The notes beneath the pieces were generated by a model. That model made no database searches and was not told where the DNA came from. It worked only from the letters and a program-made list of their open reading frames with translations. From positions 23,048 to 87,047 of the forward strand of contig NZ_SMJU01000017.1 in the NCBI RefSeq assembly GCF_004348825.1: a stretch of 64,000 bases of DNA. The letters are read 5' to 3'. The DNA is from Arundinibacter roseus (GTDB taxonomy: Bacteria; Bacteroidota; Bacteroidia; Cytophagales; Spirosomataceae). Position numbers and translations under genes: made by a program. Below are positions 7,753 through 15,164 of the stretch, piece by piece; position 1 is the stretch's first letter; every line of letters starts with the position of its first letter.

Positions 7753-8848
7753 GGAAGTCATACAAACCTACAAGTACAAACTCAAACCCACTACCCAACA
7801 GGCAAACCTGCTGGATAATTGGATAGGTACTTGCCGTTTTGTTTATAATTTGGCTCTTGATTGTAAAATTCAGTCGTATCAAAAAGGCGTCAGGCTTTCC
7901 AAATATGATTTGATGAAGCAACTACCCGGCTTAAAAGAGGTTGAATGGATACAGTCGGTACCTTCTCAAAGTCTGCAAAATGTCATTGAACGCTTAGATG
8001 TGGCCTATCAGAAGTTTTTCAGCGGCGGCGGTTTTCCCAAATGGGCCAAGCGAGGGGAGTACAATTCCATACTCTTCAAGTCAGTTAGTCAAACAGCTAC
8101 GGGCTTTGTATTGCCCAAAGTAGGGCAGTTAAAAGTTTTCAAAGACCGAATGCCCACGGGCAAGTTAAAAACAGCAATTATCATAAAAGAATCAAATGGC
8201 TATTTCATGTGTGTAACCTTTGGCATTGAATCAAAAAATCTCTATCCTACTGACGAGAACCAAGTGGTAGGAATAGATATGGGCATTGCCCATTTTTTGA
8301 CAGATTCCAAGGGTTGTTATGTTGAGAATCCGAAATATACCAAGAAGTACCAGGCAAGATTAAGGGTAAAAAATCGCTCTTTGGCACGAAAGAAAAAAGG
8401 CAGCGGTCGGTTCAAAAAGACAAAATCGGAATTAAGTCGGCTGCATTCAAAAATTGCCAACGTGCGCAAAGATTTCTCCCACAAAGTCAGCTTAAAGTAC
8501 GTCAAGGAAAACACTTTGATAGTGTGCGAAGATTTGAAAGTGAGGAACATGATTAAGTTCGGTAATTTGTCTAAAAGTATCGCTGATGTAAGCTGGTCAG
8601 GCTTTTTTGATAAGTTAAGCTACAAGAGCAAGTTGTACGAAAAGAGGTTTGTACAGGTGAACCCTAAGTTCACTTCTCAAAAGTGTAATTCCTGCGGTCA
8701 CATAGCCAAAGAAAACCGACTCAATCAAGCCAATTTTCATTGTGTGAGTTGCGGACACCAACAGAATGCAGACTTTAATGCCGCTAAAAATATCTTAGGC
8801 GAGGGCATCGCCTTAAATCGTCAACGTGAGGCAATAGCCTGTGCGTAG
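7751..8848 (+). CDS. tnpB: TnpB RNA-guided nuclease (IS200/IS605 accessory protein)
   Basis: TnpB is the RuvC-type, omega-RNA-guided DNA nuclease ancestral to Cas12. I start it at 7751 (MEVIQTYKYKLKPT), the family-typical opening. An upstream in-frame ATG at 7712 would lie inside the palindrome. With this start the protein has 365 residues. The RuvC residues are all visible: Asp176 in GIDMG, Glu260 in VCEDLKVRN and Asp341 in NADFNAAKN. The zinc ribbon has Cys312/Cys315 (CNSC) and Cys331/Cys334 (CVSC). The protein looks intact and of usual length for compact TnpBs. Its 3' end and the right end of the element should encode the guide RNA scaffold. Confidence 0.95.
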   Translation: MEVIQTYKYKLKPTTQQANLLDNWIGTCRFVYNLALDCKIQSYQKGVRLSKYDLMKQLPGLKEVEWIQSVPSQSLQNVIERLDVAYQKFFSGGGFPKWAKRGEYNSILFKSVSQTATGFVLPKVGQLKVFKDRMPTGKLKTAIIIKESNGYFMCVTFGIESKNLYPTDENQVVGIDMGIAHFLTDSKGCYVENPKYTKKYQARLRVKNRSLARKKKGSGRFKKTKSELSRLHSKIANVRKDFSHKVSLKYVKENTLIVCEDLKVRNMIKFGNLSKSIADVSWSGFFDKLSYKSKLYEKRFVQVNPKFTSQKCNSCGHIAKENRLNQANFHCVSCGHQQNADFNAAKNILGEGIALNRQREAIACA

Positions 8849-8900
8849 GTTTTAGAACGGCTGCGGCCGACCGTCTCATTCCCTTTAGGGATGAGAGTAT
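8720..8900 (+). ncRNA. Predicted omega RNA (reRNA) region of the IS200/IS605 element
   Basis: In characterised IS200/IS605 elements the guide RNA overlaps the 3' part of tnpB and ends at the right end, with the guide taken from DNA just outside. Here the end of tnpB, 25 bp of GC-rich sequence and a hairpin at 8874-8896 (CTCAT/ATGAG arms with CCCT/AGGG) supply the expected layout. The 5' boundary is a guess. The guide would begin at about 8897-8901, inside the 3' end of the GH28 gene. This is inference from family knowledge plus the visible hairpin. Confidence 0.45.
8874..8896. repeat. Subterminal hairpin, right end of the IS200/IS605 element
   Basis: TCTCAT-T-CCCT and AGGGATGAGA form a stem of about 10 bp with one bulged T and a TT loop. 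It differs in sequence from the left-end hairpin. Confidence 0.7.
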
Positions 8901-8901
8901 G

Positions 8902-10230
8902 TCAGTCAATTTGCTTTCCGTTTACCTCCACATTTTTAAATGTAAGTCCATTAATGAGGCTGGGATCGTAGGCTGCATTTTGTGCCTCTACCCGCACATT
9001 CTCGAACGTAAACTGCGCTAATTTGTCATACTGCGTGATGGCAATATCAAAGAAAACCGCGCATTTCATGGTGATATTTTTCAGGCTAATGTGCTCCGAA
9101 TACGACAGCGGAACTTCGGTTCGGCCTTTCAGATCAAAGAACTGTGTCCAGGGTTTTACATATATCAGACTGTGGGCTTGCCCCTTGATGTTTTCTACCG
9201 AAATATACTCATACTTCTGCGGCGTATCGGGTCGCATTTTGAGCCACAGAACCCGCATCGCCTCATTGACATAGCAGTTTCGCATCACGATATTACGGTT
9301 ATGAATAGCTTCGCTGCCGCAGGTCAGGGCAGCGTGGCAAAAGCCAAATTCACAGTTTTCGATCAGGATGTTGGTATTAGCACCGTTGGCCGGGTCGGTG
9401 TCGGCCCACGGACCTTTGCCGCCTTTCAGCGCAATGGCGTCATCATTGACCGACATGTAGCAGCCTTTCACGAGCACATTCGTGCAGGCGTCAATGTCAA
9501 TGGCATCGGTACTGGGAGCTTTCACAGGCGCATGTGGTGAAAAAATATGCAGATCCAGAATCTTCACGTTGGTACATTGGTAGTAGTGGCTCGTCCAGAA
9601 ACCCGCATTATGCAACTTCACGTCCTGTACCTGCACGTTGGAGCAGTTCCAGACAAACACAAGGCGCGGCCGGGATACTTCCAGATTGGTGCACTGCGGG
9701 TTTTCCTTGCGGCGCTGCCAAAACGCCTCCCAGTATTTCAGGCCGTTGCCGTCAATCGTGCCCTTGCCCGAAATCGTGAAGCCATCGACCCCGTAGGCAT
9801 TGACAAGCGCCGGAAAATAGTCGAGGTTTTGGCCTTCCATCCGGGAGGGGCGGCTGGGGTAATCTGCAATATCGTCGGAGCCTTTCAGTTTGGCACCTTC
9901 CGATACGTACAGGTTGGTGTTAGGTTTGAAAAACAGCGCGCCGCTCATAAACGTCCCCTTCGGAATCACGACCACGCCGCCGCCCTGCCGGGATGCCTCG
10001 TCGATGACTTTTTGCAACGCCGCCGTTTGGACGAGCGTACTATCCGATTTTACCCCAAAATCCGTAATGACATACGGCTTGCCCAGCTCTGACAGCTGCA
10101 CCTTTCGGGCATCCAAAAACCATGCAGACATAGGCGTACCGTCAGGAAACACGTTTTTTTGCGCCTCCTGCGCTACTACCAACACACAAGTACTCAGGAG
10201 AAAAAGGGCAATCAGGCAGACGTTTTTCAT
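8902..10230 (-). CDS. Secreted glycoside hydrolase family 28 (polygalacturonase-like)
   Basis: The 442-residue protein has a Sec signal peptide (MKNVCLIALFLL...VVAQ) and the right-handed beta-helix repeats of GH28 pectin-degrading enzymes. The catalytic region is visible: STDAIDID (in place of NTD), VNDDAIALKGGK (the DD pair), CHAALTCGSEAIHN (region of the GHG motif, with His but altered Gly-His-Gly) and VLWLKMRPD (region of RIK, Lys kept). The variations suggest an exo-acting or rhamnogalacturonan-type member rather than a classical endo-polygalacturonase. Its stop codon lies within a few bases of the IS right end, yet the C-terminus looks natural. It is probably periplasmic or extracellular. 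Confidence 0.9.
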   Translation of the reverse strand: MKNVCLIALFLLSTCVLVVAQEAQKNVFPDGTPMSAWFLDARKVQLSELGKPYVITDFGVKSDSTLVQTAALQKVIDEASRQGGGVVVIPKGTFMSGALFFKPNTNLYVSEGAKLKGSDDIADYPSRPSRMEGQNLDYFPALVNAYGVDGFTISGKGTIDGNGLKYWEAFWQRRKENPQCTNLEVSRPRLVFVWNCSNVQVQDVKLHNAGFWTSHYYQCTNVKILDLHIFSPHAPVKAPSTDAIDIDACTNVLVKGCYMSVNDDAIALKGGKGPWADTDPANGANTNILIENCEFGFCHAALTCGSEAIHNRNIVMRNCYVNEAMRVLWLKMRPDTPQKYEYISVENIKGQAHSLIYVKPWTQFFDLKGRTEVPLSYSEHISLKNITMKCAVFFDIAITQYDKLAQFTFENVRVEAQNAAYDPSLINGLTFKNVEVNGKQID

Positions 10231-10366
10231 CAGACAATGAGGTTTCTAGTAAGTGCCTGCAAATTTACGAGGGTTTTTGGGATTGATTGTAGGGCGGGGG
10301 ATTTCGCTCAGGTAAAACTCAAACTGCACATTCCGTTGTTAGTAAGAATCTGTCGCCCTCAACATC

Positions 10367-10374
10367 TATCTTTG
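10367..10374 (+). promoter_or_regulatory. Putative -7 promoter element for dndA
   Basis: TATCTTTG fits the Bacteroidota TAnnTTTG consensus and lies 30 nt before the dndA start. A TTG occurs upstream at 10336-10338, but its spacing is longer than ideal. Confidence 0.45.
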
Positions 10375-10404
10375 CATCGCAGGAAAACTTAGAATTTCTG
10401 AATC

Positions 10405-11541
10405 ATGATTTATCTGGATAATAACGCCACTACCCGCATTGATCCACTGGTACTGGATACTATGATGCCATTTCTTACCGATACCTTCGCTAATGCTTCT
10501 TCAACGCATCCGTTCGGGTTAAGTGCAAGTGAGGCAGTTAAGGTAGCCCGGCAACAAGTGGCCACTTTACTTGGGGCAAAACCCAATGAAATCGTTTTTA
10601 CTTCTGGGGCGACGGAAGCTATTAACACTGCAATAAAGGGTGTAGCCGAGAATTATGCAGGTAAAGGAAAGCATATTATTACTGTCCAAACTGAGCATTC
10701 TGCGGTTTTGGATGTGTGCAAATATCTGGAAACCAAAGGATTTGAAGTTACATACCTGCCCGTACTGCCCAATGGGTTGGTTACTCCTGAGTCCCTTCAA
10801 AAGGCGTTGCGGACAGATACCATACTGGTAGCAATCATGACGGTTAATAATGAGATTGGCGTGATACAGCCTATCCGTAAGCTAGCAGAATTGACACATG
10901 CCGCCGGAGCGCTTTTTATGACCGATGCCACACAGGCCGTCGGGAAAATGCCGCTGAATGTACACGAACTGGATGTTGACTTACTAGCCTGCTCGGCTCA
11001 TAAGTTTTACGGCCCAAAAGGTGTGGGCGCACTCTACGTCCGACAGCGCCGGGTGAAACTGGAAGCCCTTCTGCACGGTGGAGGACACGAAGGCGGGCGA
11101 CGGTCTGGAACTCTCAATGTGGCCGGTATCGTAGGGATGGGAAAAGCCGCAGAACTTGCCGATAACCTGCTCATGACAGACACTGAGCGAGTTGGCAGGC
11201 TTCGGGATACCCTTGAAAAAGAATTACTTACCATTGAAGGCACACGAGTAAACGGCAGTTCGGAACATCGGCTCTACAACATCACCAATATCCTGTTTGA
11301 AGGCTGCGACTCCGAAGCCCTCATCATGGGCCTCGATAACATTGCCGTTTCTAATGGTTCTGCCTGCACCTCAGCATCTCTTGAACCCTCCCACGTCCTC
11401 ACCGCCCTGGGGCTGACTGAAACGGAGGCTTTTTCGTGCCTACGGTTTAGTTTAGGACGCTTTACTACCGCTGAGGAAATACCGCAGGTAGTACAAGCGG
11501 TAAAGCAGGTGGTGGAGAGTTTGAGGGCGATGGTTGGGTGA
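10405..11541 (+). CDS. dndA: Cysteine desulfurase DndA (IscS/NifS-type)
   Basis: This PLP-dependent enzyme releases sulfur from cysteine as a persulfide. In the Dnd pathway it supplies sulfur to DndC for DNA phosphorothioate formation. The 378 residues include DNNATT near the start, the PLP-binding Lys200 in CSAHKFYGPKG, TEHSA, and the catalytic Cys321 in SNGSACTSASLEPSHVL. The long loop around the Cys places it in the IscS/DndA group (class I). It is the only + strand gene of the locus, with its own promoter-like element, and converges on dndB with a 14-bp gap. A housekeeping IscS is the alternative, but the direct placement at the dnd cluster argues for DndA. Confidence 0.88.
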   Translation: MIYLDNNATTRIDPLVLDTMMPFLTDTFANASSTHPFGLSASEAVKVARQQVATLLGAKPNEIVFTSGATEAINTAIKGVAENYAGKGKHIITVQTEHSAVLDVCKYLETKGFEVTYLPVLPNGLVTPESLQKALRTDTILVAIMTVNNEIGVIQPIRKLAELTHAAGALFMTDATQAVGKMPLNVHELDVDLLACSAHKFYGPKGVGALYVRQRRVKLEALLHGGGHEGGRRSGTLNVAGIVGMGKAAELADNLLMTDTERVGRLRDTLEKELLTIEGTRVNGSSEHRLYNITNILFEGCDSEALIMGLDNIAVSNGSACTSASLEPSHVLTALGLTETEAFSCLRFSLGRFTTAEEIPQVVQAVKQVVESLRAMVG

Positions 11542-11555
11542 ACTACTTTGTAATT

Positions 11556-12770
11556 CTATGGCCTCTCTGGTAATGGAATTAGTGTGCTTTCCCCTTCACC
11601 CTTCATTTTTGTATAATTTTCGATAATGTACTCATGATCGTGATCTAAATCTAAGAGGTACTTAGTGTATTCACGAGTAAATTTTAAAGAAATAGATTTT
11701 GCCATTGTCTGAGCTGCACTATCCCACAGAATATGGTTCCAATGTATACTGTCCAAATTGTCTTGTATTTTATTGAAATTGTTCCAAAATTCTTTTTTTG
11801 ATCCTTTTTCTGCAATCCAATTTACATAAGCCTCTGCCATTATTTCAATTCCAACGGGCCTTAAAAGCATTGACCCACCCTCTCGGCTTCTAAAATCAGA
11901 TATTTTTTTTGATTTATCAATAAAAATTTGCCTATATACTGGTACCTCTTCTATTGCTTGTGACCAAAATTCAAAAGTCTTATCATATAACGAATTTAAG
12001 ATTTTCTCACTAGGTCTAACATTGTTAAAATTGTATTCAGACTTATATAAAATCTGATTTACAGATTTTAAGCAAAGAATCGTAGTAAATTCACTATCTT
12101 CTGCCCCTATCTGCTTTGTACCGTTTAATTGAATAAAATTATCTTTTTCAAAGTAATCAAATTCAGCATAAATTTTTCGAGCATTAATGTCAGAAGGATT
12201 ATCTTCGTTTGTTATTAATTCATCCAGACCAGATACTCTGACAGCTTTTGTGTTAATTTCAGAAAACAATCGTCTAGTTCTTATTTTACCTTCTTTCGTG
12301 TCACGATGTGCAACAATAATCATTGGTAACTCATCATTTTGAAATTTTTCAAAATTATCATTGAGAGCTTGTTTTATACCTTCAACTCTATGCTGGCCGT
12401 CTATTGAAAATAATTTTTCATCTCCTCCCAGTTCTAGTACACCTAACGTATTTAATACGAAATCATCTATTTCTAACTCTGGAACAGCAGTTGGCCCAAA
12501 TGCAAAATTATACCAGTTAGGATTTCCACCAAAGATCCCTATAACTGCAGAATTGAAAAACCTTGTTTCTTCTCTTATTAAGTAGCTTGCAATTTTCTTT
12601 GACCTTTTTGAAAGTTCACGTTGTAAATAATCATCTAAAGATTTATATTCTCTTATAGAATGATCGTTGTCAATTCTATTAACAACTTCGTAAAATGGCA
12701 TAACCGTTTGGTAATAAACCCAATCACCAATAATGCCTTTAATTGCCGGAAGTAGTATTCTATTGTCCAT
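11556..12770 (-). CDS. dndB: DGQHR-domain protein, DndB-like
   Basis: The 404-residue protein carries the DGQHR signature at residues 124-128 (FSIDGQHRVEGIK) and the upstream FNSAVIGIFGG motif, both typical of the DndB family. DndB proteins are described as negative regulators of dnd expression; the fold resembles ParB-type nucleases. It is the last gene of the leftward operon, and its start overlaps the GIY-YIG gene by 11 bp, suggesting coupled translation. The gene is markedly AT-rich compared with dndA. A second DGQHR protein is encoded at 13287-14537, so which of the two has the DndB role cannot be decided from sequence alone. Confidence 0.75.
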   Translation of the reverse strand: MDNRILLPAIKGIIGDWVYYQTVMPFYEVVNRIDNDHSIREYKSLDDYLQRELSKRSKKIASYLIREETRFFNSAVIGIFGGNPNWYNFAFGPTAVPELEIDDFVLNTLGVLELGGDEKLFSIDGQHRVEGIKQALNDNFEKFQNDELPMIIVAHRDTKEGKIRTRRLFSEINTKAVRVSGLDELITNEDNPSDINARKIYAEFDYFEKDNFIQLNGTKQIGAEDSEFTTILCLKSVNQILYKSEYNFNNVRPSEKILNSLYDKTFEFWSQAIEEVPVYRQIFIDKSKKISDFRSREGGSMLLRPVGIEIMAEAYVNWIAEKGSKKEFWNNFNKIQDNLDSIHWNHILWDSAAQTMAKSISLKFTREYTKYLLDLDHDHEYIIENYTKMKGEGESTLIPLPERP

Positions 12771-13272
12771 AAGCTCCCTCTATAATACTTTGAAGTTGTT
12801 GCGGAAATCTTGAATTAATAGGTGGTAAAAAGGCTATTAGAAATTGTGTTTCTAATTCTCTTCGCTTTTTCATATCATATCCTTCTAGTTCTATATATCT
12901 AAAATGAAGGTGTTCAGGAAAATCATCAATTATAGTATACACCTTATATTGTCCAGACTTAGGACTGTCTCTCTTTCTTAAATAATCTCCAAAGCGTCGT
13001 CGTAAATTGTCTGTTTCACCAACGTATAGAAGATAATTCAAAAATGAGGCATTCAATTTCTTAGGAGAAGCCATGAACATATATAGCCCTTCTTTTTCAG
13101 GAAGACTTTCTTGGTTACTTGGCTGAAAATGCACTTCCTTCCAGTCTAATGTCTCATGTTGACCCTGTAGTGTTTCCCATTGGTCAGGACAAATAATAAA
13201 TTTTCGCCTATATTTTAAGAACATACTTCTTGTATCCCTTTCTGTGGTTGGATCAAAGTATTGTATTCCCAT
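12760..13272 (-). CDS. GIY-YIG nuclease-domain protein in the dnd operon
   Basis: The 170-residue protein has a complete-looking GIY-YIG core in its C-terminal part. GLYMF (62-66) and LLYVGETDNLRRRF (81-94) give the two Tyr and the Arg; a Glu follows in RRELETQFL (139-141), and Asn153 in PPINSRFP. The N-terminal 55 residues are a separate, unassigned region (KYRRKFIICPDQW). GIY-YIG domains are small metal-dependent endonucleases found in restriction, repair and homing enzymes. In this operon it could be a phosphorothioate-dependent nuclease, but that is inference. It starts 14 bp after the upstream DGQHR gene and overlaps dndB. Confidence 0.82.
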   Translation of the reverse strand: MGIQYFDPTTERDTRSMFLKYRRKFIICPDQWETLQGQHETLDWKEVHFQPSNQESLPEKEGLYMFMASPKKLNASFLNYLLYVGETDNLRRRFGDYLRKRDSPKSGQYKVYTIIDDFPEHLHFRYIELEGYDMKKRRELETQFLIAFLPPINSRFPQQLQSIIEGAYGQ

Positions 13273-13286
13273 ATACTATTCTATTT

Positions 13287-14537
13287 TTAGTTATCAATTG
13301 TGCTAAAAATCATCATTTCTAAATCTTTTTTCAACATATCACTACCTTTGCTAGTATAAGGATACGGTCTACTTCCAGACTCATCTACAAGTCTGATATT
13401 TTTTGCTTTGCCTAAATACTCTTTAAAAAAATCGATAGAAATATTTTTGTTTTGGAGGCAAAATGGAAAAATTCTAGTCAAAATATTAATTAGTGCAAGA
13501 AATCCAATTGTTCGATGTAAAGCATTTTCTGGTGTTTGGCCAATATCCCAATAACTCTTCCCTTGTTCATCCACAAAAGTTTGTTGTACTGCAATAAAAT
13601 AATTAAGAAGTGTTCTATACATATTATTATCTTTATCATTAGCATACCAATCTCTAAAAATAGTTCTTTCATTGCCACCACTTAGAAATTGCTTACGGTT
13701 ATCTAATCTTTCTCTTTCTGCCTTACTAGGAGTAGGAGAGATTAAATTAAGTATTGTTTTTACAAAAATCCCTTGTGAAATAGGAGAATCAAACCCCTTT
13801 TCTTTCTTTGCCAGTAATCGAACTCTCTTAAAAAATGGCCCTTTATCGCCTTTATCAGTAATTTTCAATCCATTGAGTTGTAACACGATTGCTAATGCCG
13901 TTTTTTGGGGAGAATCCTTGGTAGTCAATCCAAATAAATCAAAGACCAAATCTTGTGAAACTTTAACAGGTGTCCTATTAATTATTGAAAAGAGCATTGC
14001 TTGAAATTCTATTTCAGCATCAATAAAATAAGAAACTGTGAATTCAAAATTTTCAAGCTGGTTTAGTTTTTCAGGATCAGAATTATTTCCCCTTAGTTCT
14101 TCAATAGCAACCTGAACTCCTCGAAACCTATGCTGACCATCAAAAATTTGAAGATACAAAGGTTTATCTGTCGACAATACATCTACTTTGCTTTTATCGA
14201 TGAGTAATTCATAAAGTTCATTTTTTTGGAAAATTAACTCTGGCTCTTTAAGTAGAAGTATAGATGGTATAGAAATAAGTATATTATTAGGAAAGCAAGC
14301 TTCTTGGTCGGAAAGCAAGTACTCTTTAATACTATTTACGCGTGAGGGATTTGGCTTTCTTTGGATGTAATCATTGTATAGTGGTTGTCCATCTTCATTA
14401 AATCCAGTAATCGCACGATTAGTCACTGAAACAATAGTGATTAATTCTTTTGCTGTTATTTTCCCTATAAAAAACTCTACTGAATTTTGAATTACTTTTT
14501 GAGAAAAAATAGATAATGTATTAATTTTTGAACTCAT
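13287..14537 (-). CDS. Second DGQHR-domain protein of the dnd operon
   Basis: The 416-residue protein has DGQHR at residues 133-137 (LQIFDGQHRFRGVQ) but little other visible similarity to the 11556-12770 protein. Its N-terminal half contains ITGFNEDGQPLYNDYIQRKPNPSRV, and a middle segment with INRTPVKVSQDLVFDLFGL is typical of DGQHR proteins. It is very AT-rich. Its start overlaps the membrane-protein gene by 17 bp. Two DGQHR genes in one dnd operon is unusual compared with the standard single dndB. Its role could be regulation or nucleic-acid processing; neither is shown by sequence. Confidence 0.78.
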   Translation of the reverse strand: MSSKINTLSIFSQKVIQNSVEFFIGKITAKELITIVSVTNRAITGFNEDGQPLYNDYIQRKPNPSRVNSIKEYLLSDQEACFPNNILISIPSILLLKEPELIFQKNELYELLIDKSKVDVLSTDKPLYLQIFDGQHRFRGVQVAIEELRGNNSDPEKLNQLENFEFTVSYFIDAEIEFQAMLFSIINRTPVKVSQDLVFDLFGLTTKDSPQKTALAIVLQLNGLKITDKGDKGPFFKRVRLLAKKEKGFDSPISQGIFVKTILNLISPTPSKAERERLDNRKQFLSGGNERTIFRDWYANDKDNNMYRTLLNYFIAVQQTFVDEQGKSYWDIGQTPENALHRTIGFLALINILTRIFPFCLQNKNISIDFFKEYLGKAKNIRLVDESGSRPYPYTSKGSDMLKKDLEMMIFSTIDN

Positions 14538-15141
14538 CGTCGTCTTTATCTAGGTTTTTTTTTGTATTTGATATTGCATTAGCATAGTCTTCTAACATAC
14601 TATTTTGAAGCAAAAACATCTTTTTAGCACAGGAAATAGAGTAGAAAAATAATATTAGAGAAACAAAAAATGAAACTAGATAATGCTCTGGCTTGTAATT
14701 ATTAATAAAATTAGATTGAAATATATACATTATTGTAGTAGTAAATAATATAACAATTCCTACTACGCTAACTTTAAGCTTCATATTTTCGTATAACTCT
14801 TTACCTTCTTTTAAATTATCTGGAATATTCTCCATTAGGTAAAAAAAATTAGTAGCTATAATACCAAATGATAATATAGGTAAAGTACCATTGTTCAAAA
14901 AACAGTTTAAATTATCGTTGTGTAAATAAGCCTCTAAAAGTGACGCAAGAATAAAAGGGACAAGATTCAATATCACTGATACATAAAACCATTTTTGTGC
15001 TTTACTAGCATTATTAATTCTCAAAATATCAAGAATATTTTTCTGTTCAGTAGTGGGTGTAAACACCCAATTAAATGCCCAAAAATAGATAGACTTTAAG
15101 AAATCCATTATTATTCTAATATAGAATTTTGTCTTTTTCAT
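14521..15141 (-). CDS. Four-helix membrane protein of unknown function in the dnd operon
   Basis: The 206-residue protein has about four hydrophobic segments (roughly residues 48-65, 85-103, 124-144 and 153-170), a basic N-terminus and a charged C-terminal tail rich in Asp, Glu and Lys. No enzymatic motif is seen. A start at the internal Met12 (MDFLKS) is possible. It lies 23 bp downstream of the dndE fusion and overlaps the next gene, so it is part of the same transcript. Small membrane proteins in defence operons are often abortive-infection effectors, which is only a suggestion here. I recognise no family. Confidence 0.7.
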   Translation of the reverse strand: MKKTKFYIRIIMDFLKSIYFWAFNWVFTPTTEQKNILDILRINNASKAQKWFYVSVILNLVPFILASLLEAYLHNDNLNCFLNNGTLPILSFGIIATNFFYLMENIPDNLKEGKELYENMKLKVSVVGIVILFTTTIMYIFQSNFINNYKPEHYLVSFFVSLILFFYSISCAKKMFLLQNSMLEDYANAISNTKKNLDKDDDEFKN

Positions 15142-15164
15142 ATATACTTTTAGCTTTTAGCCTT

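Larger units (their letters stand above)
7190..8900. mobile_element. IS200/IS605-family insertion sequence (tnpA and tnpB divergent)
   Basis: The element contains a Y1 transposase gene (minus strand) and a tnpB gene (plus strand), with subterminal imperfect hairpins at both ends (7207-7227 on the tnpA side, 8874-8896 on the tnpB side), as expected for elements that move as single-stranded DNA. There are no terminal inverted repeats or target duplications, which is normal for the family. Exact ends cannot be fixed by eye: the left end lies about 7180-7205 and the right end at or just after 8896. The right end is only a few bases from the GH28 stop codon at 8902. Confidence 0.9.
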
